64,000 nt of DNA. Source: Alistipes sp. Zagget8. GTDB taxonomy: Bacteria; Bacteroidota; Bacteroidia; Bacteroidales; Rikenellaceae. Below, piece after piece: positions 17,140 through 27,606 of this stretch (the stretch's first letter is position 1; each line of letters opens with the position of its first letter). The stretch lies in the NCBI GenBank assembly GCA_001941065.1, contig MSHJ01000010.1, forward strand, positions 186,001 to 250,000, read 5' to 3'. The translations under genes and the position numbers were made by a program. The notes beneath the pieces were generated by a model. The model worked only from the letters and a program-made list of their open reading frames with translations. It ran no database searches and had not been told where the DNA came from.

Positions 17140-18369
17140 ATGACATCACTGACCGAATTTTTCAACAAACACGAAGATGATGCCCTGAAGGGTATTTCTC
17201 ACAAAAACAGCATCATCAAGCGCAATATCATCGCGCACATGGCCGTCAACGGCGAATGCACGCTTTCGGAGCTGACGAAAGAGTTACATATCAGCGTTCC
17301 GACGATCACCAAACTGGTGCAGGAACTCGTCGACGAGAACATCGTGACGGACCTGGGCAAAGTGGAGACCCCGGGCGGACGGCGGCCCAACATTTTCGGA
17401 CTGGCCAATTCGGCGATTTATTTCGCCGGCGTGAATGTCGGCCGCGACAACATGCGCTTTATGATCACCGACCTCCAGAACAACATCATCAAGGAGGAGA
17501 ACGATTTCACATTCGAACTGCTGGACCGCCCGCAGTGCATCGAGCGCATCTGCACGAACATCGAGAATTTCATCGCCTCGTGCGGCATCGACCGCGGGAA
17601 AATCCTCGGCCTGGGCGTCTGCATGACGGGACGCGTGAATCCCGACACGGGCCGCAGCTACAAATATTTCACCACCAGCGAGCAGTCGCTGCGCGATATG
17701 CTCGAAGAGCGCGTCGGCATCCGCGTACTGCTGGAAAACGACACCCGGGCGCGGTGCTACGCCGAGTACACCTGCGGCAAGTCGAAGGACGAGAGCAACG
17801 TATTGTATCTCCACATGGGCCGCGGCGTGGCCATCGGCATCGTGGTCGACAGGCAGCTGTACTACGGCAAGAGCGGTTTCGCGGGTGAATTCGGGCACAT
17901 CCCGTTCTTCGACAACGAGATCATCTGCTCGTGCGGCAAAAAGGGCTGCCTCGAGACCGAGGTTTCGGGTATCGCCATCGAGGACAAGATGTGCCACCTG
18001 ATCCAGAACGGCGTGAACACCATCCTGCGGGAGAAATACGACCAGCAGAAGACCATCCATATCGACGACATCATCGCCGCGGCGAAGAACGACGATAACC
18101 TCTCGATCGAGCTGATCGAAGAGGCGGGCGAGAAGGTCGGCAAGGCCGTGGCCTTCCTGATCAACACCTTCAACCCCGAGACGGTCATCGTCGGCGGCAA
18201 CCTCGCGGCGGCGGGCGACTACATCATGCTGCCGCTCAAGTCGGCGACGAACAAGTATTCGCTCAACCTGGTCTACAAGGACACCAAATTCCGCGTGTCG
18301 AAGATGACCGAGAACGCCAACGCCTGGGGCGTAGCGATGCTGATCCGCAACAAGATCATCGGGTTGTAA
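17140..18369 (+). CDS. ROK-family transcriptional regulator / sugar kinase homolog
   Basis: 409 residues. Residues 1-85 form a winged HTH (CTLSELTKELHISVPTITKLVQEL), followed by a ROK kinase fold. The ATP-site and sugar-site motifs are present: GEFGHIPF, and the zinc motif CSCGKKGCLE near residue 270. NagC/XylR-type members bind a sugar or sugar phosphate and control the matching genes. The target here is not shown by context: the gene is followed by an acetyltransferase gene whose ATG overlaps its stop (TAATG), and galK lies beyond on the other strand. Confidence 0.88.
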   Translation: MTSLTEFFNKHEDDALKGISHKNSIIKRNIIAHMAVNGECTLSELTKELHISVPTITKLVQELVDENIVTDLGKVETPGGRRPNIFGLANSAIYFAGVNVGRDNMRFMITDLQNNIIKEENDFTFELLDRPQCIERICTNIENFIASCGIDRGKILGLGVCMTGRVNPDTGRSYKYFTTSEQSLRDMLEERVGIRVLLENDTRARCYAEYTCGKSKDESNVLYLHMGRGVAIGIVVDRQLYYGKSGFAGEFGHIPFFDNEIICSCGKKGCLETEVSGIAIEDKMCHLIQNGVNTILREKYDQQKTIHIDDIIAAAKNDDNLSIELIEEAGEKVGKAVAFLINTFNPETVIVGGNLAAAGDYIMLPLKSATNKYSLNLVYKDTKFRVSKMTENANAWGVAMLIRNKIIGL

Positions 18370-18899
18370 TGAACATCGAAGGCCGCACCATCCGCCTGCG
18401 GGCCGTGGAGCCGGAGGACGCCGACCTGATGTACACCTGGGAGAACGACTGCGACATCTGGCCGGTCAGCGGCACGACGGAACCGTTTTCGCACTACCAG
18501 ATGCGGCGCTTCGTCGAACGGCATCAGGACACGGCCGGAGTGCTCTGCGACGGGCAGTTGCGGCTGATCGTCGAGACGCTGCCGGGCGGCAAGCCGGTCG
18601 GAGCCATCGACCTATTCGAATACGACCCGATCCATCGCCGGGCAGGCATCGGCATCCTCATCTACGAGCAGAGCGACCGGGGCCGCGGCTACGCCTCCGA
18701 CGCGCTGGAAACCCTCTGCCGTTACACGCATGACACGCTGCGCACACACCAGCTATGGTGCACTGTCGGCGCCGACAACGAGGCGAGCCTGCGGTTGTTC
18801 CGCAGCGCGGGATTTACGGAAATCGGCGTCAAACGCGACTGGATATGGCGGCCCGAAGGTTACATCGACGAGATCATGCTGCAAAAGATGCTCGACTGA
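18369..18899 (+). CDS. GNAT-family N-acetyltransferase (RimJ/SpeG-like)
   Basis: 176 residues. IRLRAVEPEDADLMYTWEND at the N-terminus and GIGILIYEQSDRGRGYASDA (the acetyl-CoA loop, R/QxxGxG/A type) followed by NEASLRLFRSAGF are typical of the RimJ/SpeG subgroup, which acetylates protein N-termini or polyamines. The substrate is not predictable. Its start codon overlaps the stop of the ROK regulator, so the two are translationally coupled. Confidence 0.85.
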   Translation: MNIEGRTIRLRAVEPEDADLMYTWENDCDIWPVSGTTEPFSHYQMRRFVERHQDTAGVLCDGQLRLIVETLPGGKPVGAIDLFEYDPIHRRAGIGILIYEQSDRGRGYASDALETLCRYTHDTLRTHQLWCTVGADNEASLRLFRSAGFTEIGVKRDWIWRPEGYIDEIMLQKMLD

Positions 18900-18903
18900 A
18901 ATA

Positions 18904-18941
18904 AAAAAATCCCGGAGTTTTCGAAAACTCCGGGATTTTTC
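18904..18941. terminator. Bidirectional terminator between GNAT and galK genes
   Basis: AAAATCCCGGAGTTTT with its exact complement around CG, A-run before and T-run after; lies between convergent genes. Confidence 0.88.
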
Positions 18942-18957
18942 ATCCTATAACGCAGGA

Positions 18958-20100
<1,143 letters not shown>

Positions 20101-20264
20101 GTGGTTTTAAGTGATTCGAATTGCACGAAGATAGGAAAAATTCCGGAACCCGCATTGCACAATTTCCTCAATTAGTATCAATATTCAACCATTTCATAGA
20201 AAAAAACCTCGGGAACGATTGCAATACGATGGGATGAAAATGCCGCTTCCGGTCGGCTTTCGGC

Positions 20265-20294
20265 TTGTAAATCCGGAAATGTTTATTAACTTTG
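20265..20294 (+). promoter_or_regulatory. Promoter of the glycerophosphodiesterase gene
   Basis: TTG at 20265-20267 and TAACTTTG at 20287-20294 with a 19-base spacer; the ATG used (20339) is the first good start downstream. Confidence 0.75.
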
Positions 20295-20338
20295 CAGAGG
20301 TTTCATTTCACAAGTCACCAACCAAAATTTCAAACGAT

Positions 20339-21103
20339 ATGACGAAAAAGATCATTTTCACGGCCGCCCTGCTGCTCGCAGGAGGAGCCGTCATCGCACA
20401 GCCCAAGGTGATCGCCCACCGCGGTTACTGGACCGCCCCGGAGTCGGCGCAGAACTCGCTGGCATCGTTCACCAAGGCCGATGCCATCGGCGTCTACGGC
20501 TCGGAGATCGACGTGTGGCTCACGGCCGACAACAAATTGATCGTCAACCACGACCGCAAGTACAAAGGCACCGATGTCGATATGGAGAAATCTACGGCCA
20601 AGGAGATCACGGCCATCGTGCTGCCCAACGGCGAGAACATCCCCACGTTCGACGCCTACCTCAAGCTCGTCGCGTCGAAACCCGACACGCGCCTGATTCT
20701 CGAAATGAAATCACTTTCGGATTACAACCGCGAGGACCTCGCCGCCGAAATGATCGTCAAGGAGCTCAAGAAATACAAGGTGCTGGACCGGACGGACATC
20801 ATCGCCTTCTCGATCAACGCCTGCCTGGCGTTCAAGAAGCTCCTCCCCGACACCAAAATCTACTACCTCAACGGCGACCTGCCTCCCAAGAGCATCAAGA
20901 AACTGGGGCTGGCCGGCATCGACTACTCGATGGGCGTGCTGCGCAAGCATCCCAACTGGGTGAAAGAGGCGCACGAGCAGGGTCTCGAGGTCAATGTCTG
21001 GACCGTGGATTCGGAGGAGGATATGAAATATTTCATCGGGCAGGGCGTGGACTACATCACCACCGACTATCCCGAGCGGCTGCAGGCCCTGCTGAAAAAG
21101 TAG
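20339..21103 (+). CDS. Periplasmic glycerophosphodiester phosphodiesterase
   Basis: 254 residues from the ATG at 20339, which begins a Sec signal peptide (KKIIFTAALLLAGGAVIA, cleaved before QPK). The enzyme hydrolyses glycerophosphodiesters to glycerol 3-phosphate and an alcohol. GDPD-family motifs: AHRGYW with the catalytic His/Arg, NSLASF, EIDVWLTADN with metal-binding Glu and Asp, and a late VWTVDSEEDM. Its product would feed the glycerol-3-phosphate uptake and oxidation genes 1-4 kb downstream, though these have a separate regulator and promoter. Confidence 0.9.
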   Translation: MTKKIIFTAALLLAGGAVIAQPKVIAHRGYWTAPESAQNSLASFTKADAIGVYGSEIDVWLTADNKLIVNHDRKYKGTDVDMEKSTAKEITAIVLPNGENIPTFDAYLKLVASKPDTRLILEMKSLSDYNREDLAAEMIVKELKKYKVLDRTDIIAFSINACLAFKKLLPDTKIYYLNGDLPPKSIKKLGLAGIDYSMGVLRKHPNWVKEAHEQGLEVNVWTVDSEEDMKYFIGQGVDYITTDYPERLQALLKK

Positions 21104-21115
21104 GTCCCCGATAAT

Positions 21116-21156
21116 ATAATAAAAGAGCGGCAGGATTCTTGCCGCTCTTTTATTAT
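21116..21156. terminator. Long bidirectional terminator
   Basis: A 17-bp stem (ATAATAAAAGAGCGGCA and complement) with a short loop, between convergent glycerophosphodiesterase and DeoR-type genes. Confidence 0.88.
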
Positions 21157-21169
21157 ATATAAGTGGGTT

Positions 21170-21964
21170 TCAGACGTCCACCACCGTCACCTCGATTCCG
21201 CGCTCGCGCAGGCGTTCCAGATAGAGGGGCTGCACGCCGCTGTCGGTGATGATGCGGTCCACGGCCTCCAGGTCGCAGATTTTGCTGAATCCGCGGCGTC
21301 CGAATTTCGAACTGTCGGCCAGCACCACGACCTTCTGCGCGGCGTTTATCATCGCGCCATTGAGCGACGCCTCGAGCATGTTGGTCGTCGTCAGCCCGAA
21401 ATCGGTGTCGATGCCGTCCACGCCGACGAACAGCTTGCTGCAGTTGAAATTGCGCAGCATCGACTCGGCAAAGGGACCCACGACCGAAACGGAACTGCTG
21501 CGCGTGATGCCGCCCAGCTGGATGACGTCCACATCGGCGTGCTGCGAGAGTATCTGCGTCACGGGCACCGCCGCCGTGATGACCGTCAGGTGTCCGGCAG
21601 GCTTGATCTCCCGGGCCAGGAAGGCCATCGTCGTTCCCGAGGCGATGATGATCGAATCGTCCTGCGACACGAGCGCCGCGGCCGCAGCGCCGATGGCCCG
21701 TTTTTCGGCGACGTTCTTTTTCTCCTTCTCGTTGACGTGTCGGTCGCTGATATAGGGGCTTATGAGAATAGCGCTGCCGTGCGTACGATAGAGTTTTTTC
21801 TGCTGTTCGAGATACGACAGGTCCTTGCGGATGGTCACCTCCGAAACCTTGAAGAGTTCGGAGAGTTGCGTCACCGAAATCGAGCCGTTCTGCTGGAGCA
21901 GTGCCAGGATGCGGCTGTGCCGTTCCGGAAGGCTCAAAAGGGGTTCTTCGCCGGATTTATTCAT
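21170..21964 (-). CDS. DeoR-family repressor, probable GlpR
   Basis: 264 residues from the ATG at 21964 (a TTG two codons earlier is less likely). N-terminal HTH with the DeoR signature ISVTQLSELFKVSEVTIRKDL; the C-terminal sugar-phosphate-sensing domain has IASGTTMAFLARE, QLGGITR and FVGVDGIDTDFGLTT. DeoR-type repressors release DNA when bound by a phosphorylated sugar. It is divergent from the glycerol-3-phosphate dehydrogenase gene, and a 32-bp perfect palindrome overlaps that gene's promoter, so it most likely senses glycerol 3-phosphate. The effector is inferred. Confidence 0.85.
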   Translation of the reverse strand: MNKSGEEPLLSLPERHSRILALLQQNGSISVTQLSELFKVSEVTIRKDLSYLEQQKKLYRTHGSAILISPYISDRHVNEKEKKNVAEKRAIGAAAAALVSQDDSIIIASGTTMAFLAREIKPAGHLTVITAAVPVTQILSQHADVDVIQLGGITRSSSVSVVGPFAESMLRNFNCSKLFVGVDGIDTDFGLTTTNMLEASLNGAMINAAQKVVVLADSSKFGRRGFSKICDLEAVDRIITDSGVQPLYLERLRERGIEVTVVDV

Positions 21965-22077
21965 GCTCAATTTGAAATTTAACGGTTTCTGCAGACCAAG
22001 ATACGAAAATTATTCGAAATAGATTCACCCGGGCGTATAAATTCACTTTCCGGGAGAAACACCGGCAGGGGCATATT

Positions 22078-22109
22078 ATTTCAAAATAAAATCGATTTTA
22101 TTTTGAAAT
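22078..22109. promoter_or_regulatory. 32-bp perfect palindrome, likely GlpR operator
   Basis: Each 16-base half is ATTTCAAAATAAAATC, repeated as its exact complement. The right arm covers the -33 TTG (22103-22105) of the glycerol-3-phosphate dehydrogenase promoter, the position expected for a repressor operator. Confidence 0.75.
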
Positions 22110-22132
22110 CGCGAAAAACCTTTGTACTTTTG
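22103..22132 (+). promoter_or_regulatory. Promoter of the glycerol-3-phosphate dehydrogenase gene
   Basis: TTG 22103-22105, 19-base spacer, TACTTTTG at 22125-22132; 39-base leader to the ATG at 22172. Confidence 0.75.
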
Positions 22133-22171
22133 TTCCGAAACGAAACTCATAAACATTATACATTCGCATAT

Positions 22172-23743
22172 ATGGAAAGAGCGGCGCAAATCAACAAACT
22201 GTCCGACAAGGACAAAATCTGGGACATGGTAGTCGTGGGCGGCGGTGCCACGGGACTGGGTGTGGCGGTCGACGCGGCCACGCGCGGCATGAGCGTAGCG
22301 TGTCTTGAAAAGACCGACTTTGCCAAATGTACGTCGAGCCGCTCGACCAAACTGGTGCACGGCGGCGTGCGTTACCTCCAGAAAGGCGACGTGATGCTGG
22401 TGCTGGAGGCGCTGCGCGAACGCGGCCGCATGAAGGCCAACGCCCCGCACCTGGTCAAGGACCAGGCTTTCGTCATCTCGAACTACCGCTACTGGGACAA
22501 TTTCCTCTATTTCTGCGGTCTGACGTTCTACGACATGCTCTCGTTCGGCTTCGGCTACGGGCGTTCGAAATACATCTCGGCGAAGAAGGTGATGAAATAC
22601 ATCCCGACCTCGGTCGAGAAGGGCCTCAAAGGCGGCGTGGTCTACCACGACGGCCAGTTCGACGATTCGCGTATGGCCATCAACCTCGCGCAGACCTGCG
22701 TCGAGAACGGCGGTACGGTCGTCAACTACGCCTCGGTGACGGGCATCCTGCACGACGAGGCGGGCAAGGTCGCCGGCGTGAAATTCGTCGACAACCTCAC
22801 GGGCAAGGAGTACACGCTCAAGGCCCGCAGCGTGGTGAACGCCGCCGGCTGCTTCGTCGACGACATCATGCACATGGACAGCCCCGAGCACCGCAAGATG
22901 GTCACCCCGAGCCAGGGCGTGCACATCGTGCTGGACATGAAATTCCTGCAGAGCGACTACGCCATCATGGTTCCCAAGACCTCCGACGGCCGCGTGCTGT
23001 TCGCCGTGCCCTGGCACGACAAGGTCGTGGTCGGCACCACCGACATCGTGCGCCCGACCCCCGAGGAGGAGCCGCGTCCGCTGAAGGAGGAGATCGATTT
23101 CATCCTCGGCACCGCGGGACTCTACATGAACCCGGCTCCGACCTATAAGGACATCCTCTCGGTATTCGCGGGCCAGCGTCCGCTGGCGGCGCCCAAGAAG
23201 GAGGGCAAGAACACGAAGGAGATTTCGCGCAGCCACAAGGTGATCACCTCGGACAACGGTCTGGTGACGATCACGGGCGGCAAATGGACCTCCTACCGCC
23301 TGATGGCCGAAGACACGGTGGACAAGGCGATCGAGGTGTGCGGGCTTCCCAAACGCAAGTGCGTCACCCAAAAATTCCACATCCACGGCTACCGCAAGAA
23401 CCCCGACCTCACGGACCACATGTACGTCTACGGATCGGACGAGCCGAAGATTCTCCAACTGATCGAAAAGGAGCCCGCGCTGGGCGAGAAGCTCTCGGAG
23501 AAATTCGGCTACACGCTGGCCGAAGTGGTCTGGGCCGTGCGCGAGGAGATGGCCATCACGCTCGAGGATGTGCTGTCGCGGCGTGTGCGCCTGCTGTTCG
23601 TCGACGCCCGCGAGGCGATCGCCGCAGCCCCGAAGGCCGCCGCAATCATGGCCCGCGAACTGGGCCGCGACCAGGCATGGATCGATGAACAGGTGAAAAA
23701 TTTCACCGATGTAGCAAAAAATTATATCTTTGAGCAAAAATAA
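22172..23743 (+). CDS. FAD-dependent glycerol-3-phosphate dehydrogenase (GlpA/GlpD type)
   Basis: 523 residues. It oxidises sn-glycerol 3-phosphate to dihydroxyacetone phosphate at the membrane, passing electrons to quinone. The FAD-binding VVVGGGATGLG sits at residues 21-31; the family signature TSSRSTKLVHGGVRYL follows near residue 55; later NAAGCFVDDI, GTTDIVRPTPEEEP and TGGKWTSYRLMAEDTVD are also conserved. The start at 22172 is chosen because the upstream in-frame ATG (22103) lies within the promoter. No glpB or glpC gene follows, so it is closer in organisation to single-subunit GlpD. The glpT gene follows. Confidence 0.93.
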   Translation: MERAAQINKLSDKDKIWDMVVVGGGATGLGVAVDAATRGMSVACLEKTDFAKCTSSRSTKLVHGGVRYLQKGDVMLVLEALRERGRMKANAPHLVKDQAFVISNYRYWDNFLYFCGLTFYDMLSFGFGYGRSKYISAKKVMKYIPTSVEKGLKGGVVYHDGQFDDSRMAINLAQTCVENGGTVVNYASVTGILHDEAGKVAGVKFVDNLTGKEYTLKARSVVNAAGCFVDDIMHMDSPEHRKMVTPSQGVHIVLDMKFLQSDYAIMVPKTSDGRVLFAVPWHDKVVVGTTDIVRPTPEEEPRPLKEEIDFILGTAGLYMNPAPTYKDILSVFAGQRPLAAPKKEGKNTKEISRSHKVITSDNGLVTITGGKWTSYRLMAEDTVDKAIEVCGLPKRKCVTQKFHIHGYRKNPDLTDHMYVYGSDEPKILQLIEKEPALGEKLSEKFGYTLAEVVWAVREEMAITLEDVLSRRVRLLFVDAREAIAAAPKAAAIMARELGRDQAWIDEQVKNFTDVAKNYIFEQK

Positions 23744-23773
23744 ATCAGCTTGAACCGTCGAAATCCGATCATA

Positions 23774-23811
23774 CCCCGAAGCCCCGTCCCGAAAAGGAGG
23801 GGCTTTCGGGG
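23774..23811 (+). other. Stem-loop between dehydrogenase and glpT genes
   Basis: CCCCGAAGCCCC pairs with GGGGCTTTCGGGG around a 13-base loop. No T-run follows, so it is more likely an mRNA-stabilising or processing hairpin than a full terminator. Confidence 0.5.
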
Positions 23812-23881
23812 ATAAATCAGGAACCACCGCGGCGGCCCCGGCGGAACAGAACCTAAAAACCAATCCAACCTATCTCTTTCT

Positions 23882-25270
23882 ATGTGGAAATTACTACAAC
23901 CTCCTGCGTATAAACCGGAAATGGAAGCCGACAAGGTGGACGCGAAATACAAGCGCATGCGTCTGCAGGTATTCCTGGGCATCTTCATCGGATATGCCGG
24001 TTTTTACATCGTCCGGAAGAATTTCTCGATGGCTATCCCGGAGCTCACGCTCCTGGGCTTCGACCAGAGCGAACTGAGCATCGTCCTCTCGATGAACGCC
24101 GTGGCCTACGCCCTGTCGAAATTCCTGATGGGAAGCGTCTCCGACCGGAGCAACGCCCGCGTGTTCCTGCCGCTGGGACTGGTGCTGGCCGCCGTGTCGA
24201 TGATGTTCATGATCGTGCCGGTCACGCTGCTCGGCCCGGAGCGCAAGCAGCTGGCCATCGTCCTGATGGCCGTCCTGAACTTTCTGGTGGGCTGGTTCAA
24301 CGGCATGGGCTGGCCTCCGTGCGGCCGCGTCATGACCCACTGGTTCTCGATCAACGAACGCGGCACGAAGATGTCGATCTGGAATTGCGCCCACAACGTG
24401 GGCGGGGCGCTGGTGGGCCCGATGGCCGTCTACGGCGCCATCTGGTTCGGCTCGTGGTTCTACGGAAGCCATTCGGAGTTCTATTTCCTGATCGGCACCT
24501 ATCTTTTCCCGGCGGTCGTGGCGATCTTCATCGCCATCCTGGCCTATGTGCTCATCCGCGACACGCCGCAGTCGTGCAGCCTTCCCTCGGTGGAGAAATG
24601 GCGCGACGATTTCCCGAAGAATTACAGCGCCAAGCAGGAAGAGGTGCTCACGACGCGTGAGATTTTCTTCAAATACGTCCTGAACAACAAGCTGCTTTGG
24701 TTCATCGCCATTGCCAACGCTTTCGTCTACATGGTGCGCTACGGATGCTTGGACTGGGCTCCGACCTACCTCCGAGACGCGCAGGGCTACGACATCAAGC
24801 AGGCCGGCTGGGCCTATTTCGCCTACGAATTCGCCGCCATTCCCGGCACGCTGATCTGCGGCTGGCTGAGCGACAAGGTGTTCCACGGACGCCGCGCCGT
24901 CCCGACCATCCTCTTCATGGCGATCGTCGCGGTGTTCATCTTCCTCTACTGGCAGTTCTCGTCGAATTACGTCATCGTCACCATGTCGCTGATCGCCATC
25001 GGGTTCTTCATCTACGGCCCGGTCATGCTCATCGGCGTGCAGGCGCTCGACCTGGCCCCGAAGAACGCCGCCGGAACGGCCGCCGGACTGACCGGATTCT
25101 TCGGCTATTTCCTCGGCACGGCCATCCTGGCCAATATCGTGATCGGGTCCGTAGCCGACAAGGCCGGCTGGGACTGGACATTCATCCTGCTGATCGGAGC
25201 CTGCTTCCTCTCGATCGTCTTTATGGCGTTCACGTATAAGGGGGAGAAAGAGGTCCTCGGCCAGCGATAG
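23882..25270 (+). CDS. glpT: Glycerol-3-phosphate/phosphate antiporter
   Basis: 462 residues with 12 hydrophobic segments. A member of the organophosphate:phosphate antiporter family that brings glycerol 3-phosphate into the cytoplasm in exchange for phosphate. IFIGYAGFYIVRKNFSMAIP near residue 35 and GWFNGMGWPPCGRVMTHWFS near residue 140 match GlpT, with the substrate-binding arginine in YYIVRKN position. It follows the dehydrogenase gene by 138 bp and is probably co-regulated by the GlpR-like repressor. Confidence 0.94.
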   Translation: MWKLLQPPAYKPEMEADKVDAKYKRMRLQVFLGIFIGYAGFYIVRKNFSMAIPELTLLGFDQSELSIVLSMNAVAYALSKFLMGSVSDRSNARVFLPLGLVLAAVSMMFMIVPVTLLGPERKQLAIVLMAVLNFLVGWFNGMGWPPCGRVMTHWFSINERGTKMSIWNCAHNVGGALVGPMAVYGAIWFGSWFYGSHSEFYFLIGTYLFPAVVAIFIAILAYVLIRDTPQSCSLPSVEKWRDDFPKNYSAKQEEVLTTREIFFKYVLNNKLLWFIAIANAFVYMVRYGCLDWAPTYLRDAQGYDIKQAGWAYFAYEFAAIPGTLICGWLSDKVFHGRRAVPTILFMAIVAVFIFLYWQFSSNYVIVTMSLIAIGFFIYGPVMLIGVQALDLAPKNAAGTAAGLTGFFGYFLGTAILANIVIGSVADKAGWDWTFILLIGACFLSIVFMAFTYKGEKEVLGQR

Positions 25271-25291
25271 CCGCCCGACCTGCGCAACGAC

Positions 25292-25867
25292 TCAACGAAT
25301 CGTGAAAGCCCTTAACTCCTTGTTAAGGGCTTTTTCGCGTCCTCCGACCAGCCGGTCGACCAGCGCATGGAAACGCGGCGAATGGTTGTGGTGGACCGTG
25401 TGGCAAAGTTCGTGGATGATCACGTAGTCGCGCAGATGCTCCGGGAGGGTCATCAGGAAGAGGCTCAGCGAGATGTGGTTACGCCCCGAACAACTCCCCC
25501 ATTTCGTGCGCGAGGCGCGAATCGAGAGTTTTTCGTATTTCAGCCCCGTCGCTTCCGACAGCCGCGCGATGCGGCCCGGAAGGTCGGCTTTGGCGGCCCG
25601 GCGCAGCTCCTCGATGCGGGCTTTCTGCTCCGCAGGCGGCAACTGCGGAGGCATGGCCGCCCGCTTGCGGGCCAACCGTTCGCGGGCCGCTTCTATCCAT
25701 TCGGCCTTCTGTTCGAGGAACTCCAGAGCGCGTTTCTGCGACACCCCATAGGGAAACGAGAGCCGCACGACACCCGTGGCACGCACCGAAATCGAAACAC
25801 GACGTGCACGCAACGTGCGCGAGAGCGTCACCTCCCCCAGCCGGGGATGCGCATAAACCGAGGTCAT
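25292..25867 (-). CDS. YgjP-like (DUF45) metallopeptidase
   Basis: 191 residues. The C-terminal half holds the zinc motif HELCHTVHHNHSPRFH (HExxH with a third His further on), preceded by RTKWGSCSGRNHISLSLFLM, the conserved core of the YgjP/SprT-like M48-related family. The N-terminal 90 residues are a beta-rich module with SVRATGVVRLSFPYGVS. Function in vivo is not established for the family. Its start overlaps the stop of the DUF4153 gene by four bases, implying translational coupling. Confidence 0.85.
   Translation of the reverse strand: MTSVYAHPRLGEVTLSRTLRARRVSISVRATGVVRLSFPYGVSQKRALEFLEQKAEWIEAARERLARKRAAMPPQLPPAEQKARIEELRRAAKADLPGRIARLSEATGLKYEKLSIRASRTKWGSCSGRNHISLSLFLMTLPEHLRDYVIIHELCHTVHHNHSPRFHALVDRLVGGREKALNKELRAFTIR
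25305..25335. terminator. Terminator shared with the end of the metallopeptidase gene
   Basis: AAAGCCCTTAAC stem with complement and T-run. It ends glpT transcription and lies inside the last codons of the convergent metallopeptidase gene (encoding its LNKEL stretch). Confidence 0.85.
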
Positions 25868-27585
25868 CGCATCCAGACGGAGTTTATCGACACATCGGAG
25901 AGCGTGGCTGTCGAATCCCTGCGCTCGATTTCCAGCCGTCCGAACAGAATCCGGCAGCGCTCGCTGCGGTAATCCAGCAGTTTCAACGCCTGCCCGTCGG
26001 TCGGAACGGCACTCTCGGCAGGCATAAACCCGCTCTTTTCCAACTGCGCTTTCAGCAGTTCAGCACCCGCAATCACCATCACAGGCTCTTTTTCGCCCAG
26101 CCAGATACGCAGCGTGTCGTTGGTGTAACGGAACCCGTCGTCACTCCAGTAGTGCAGGTTCGCATAATAGCGGGAATAGCCCGCGACAACCTCGAACGAC
26201 GCATTTGCGGGCATATCGACGCTGATGTACCGATCATCGATCGACACGATGTCGTAATCGTATCCCCACTTCACGTAATCGCGCATCCCGTCGGGGAAGA
26301 TAGCGGCAAAATCATCGAGTTTCACGCCGAAGGGCGCAAAGGCGGCACTGTCTCGCCGGATGTATTCCAGCGATTCGTAAAGCCGGCGGTACTCCTCTTT
26401 GTGAACGGTGTCGGCCATCGCCAGCGGCGCCAGCGACAACCGTCCGTCGGCATCGAGCCGTCCGAGCGAACGGGCAATCCGTTCGGCACGGTCCGCCTGC
26501 GACCGCACGGCGACGCGCTCCGGCTCGAGGACGGGGACGTAGGCCAGCACGGCGAAAGTCACCCATGCCGCAAGGCATACCCACAGGTAGCGTCCCACGC
26601 GCTGCGAGAGGAACAGCAGCACGCAAAAGGTCATCAGCCCGCCGCACACCACGAGATAGACACGCGGTTCGGTCAGTCCGTATTCGTTCGTGCGGCGCAC
26701 CACGCCGATCCAGAACAGCACCAGCATCGGCAGCGACACCAGGCTGAAACGGCCGAAGAACCAGTTGTAAATCCGCTTGTCGAGCAACTGGTCCAGCGCC
26801 TTCACGGCGAGCGTCGTCATCGTGAACCCGAAGACCAGATAGGCCACGCCGCCCTCGGGCAGCGACCACGTAAAGAGGATTTTGGCCATGTAGAGGTAGA
26901 GAATCACGGTATAAATCAGCAGCGCCGGGGTCACGATGTAGTTCAGCAGCACCTCGAGGATGCGGTTGCCGCGCAGTTCGGCGCCCCGCCAGCGGTCGGC
27001 CATCATCAGGAAGAGCACCGGCACGGCCAGCGTCTCGACAATCGTCACGGCCCAGACCGCAACGTGCTCGATCCATTTGCCCTCGAGGCCGAAGATATAG
27101 GTCGTCGAATAGAGTATCGCATAGAACAGCCCCAGCGCGACATTGGCGAAGAGCAGGGCCAGCGCCCCCGACCGCAGCCAGACAATCGTTCCGCTGACGA
27201 AACGGTCGTTGCGCACGGCCCGCAGGCTCAACAGCAGCAGCAGCGGAGCCAATATGCCGAGCGAAATACGGTACGGGGCGCTTTCGACCCACGCTTCGAG
27301 TCCTCCCCAGAGCGTCAGCGGCACGATCGGCACCCACACGACCCAGTAGATTTTCCGCCACGGACCGCGCCCCGCCAGCACATTGACCGACAACGCCAGC
27401 GCGAAGAACAGGGGCACGGGGGCCAGTTGTTCGAACAGGTCGTTCCCGCTCCAGTCGAGTTCATAGGTCAGCAGACACCAGACGCAGGCATAAAGAGCGA
27501 GCAGGGTTTCGATCGGATACGACCGCGCGACCCGCACAGCCCCGTCGCGGAGCCATTGCAGGTAGTATTGGAGTTTGGCTTTCAT
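25864..27585 (-). CDS. DUF4153 integral membrane protein
   Basis: 573 residues. About ten hydrophobic segments fill residues 20-375, followed by a 190-residue soluble C-terminal part (from about residue 385, ERVAVRSQADRAERIARSLG). This layout and the paired DWSGNDLF and GRFSLVSLPM segments fit the DUF4153 family of Bacteroidota. No catalytic motif is visible. It lies between rlmB and the metallopeptidase gene on the same strand (21 bp after rlmB). Confidence 0.75.
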   Translation of the reverse strand: MKAKLQYYLQWLRDGAVRVARSYPIETLLALYACVWCLLTYELDWSGNDLFEQLAPVPLFFALALSVNVLAGRGPWRKIYWVVWVPIVPLTLWGGLEAWVESAPYRISLGILAPLLLLLSLRAVRNDRFVSGTIVWLRSGALALLFANVALGLFYAILYSTTYIFGLEGKWIEHVAVWAVTIVETLAVPVLFLMMADRWRGAELRGNRILEVLLNYIVTPALLIYTVILYLYMAKILFTWSLPEGGVAYLVFGFTMTTLAVKALDQLLDKRIYNWFFGRFSLVSLPMLVLFWIGVVRRTNEYGLTEPRVYLVVCGGLMTFCVLLFLSQRVGRYLWVCLAAWVTFAVLAYVPVLEPERVAVRSQADRAERIARSLGRLDADGRLSLAPLAMADTVHKEEYRRLYESLEYIRRDSAAFAPFGVKLDDFAAIFPDGMRDYVKWGYDYDIVSIDDRYISVDMPANASFEVVAGYSRYYANLHYWSDDGFRYTNDTLRIWLGEKEPVMVIAGAELLKAQLEKSGFMPAESAVPTDGQALKLLDYRSERCRILFGRLEIERRDSTATLSDVSINSVWMR

Positions 27586-27606
27586 GGGTTTGGGTTTTAT
27601 GCAGGG

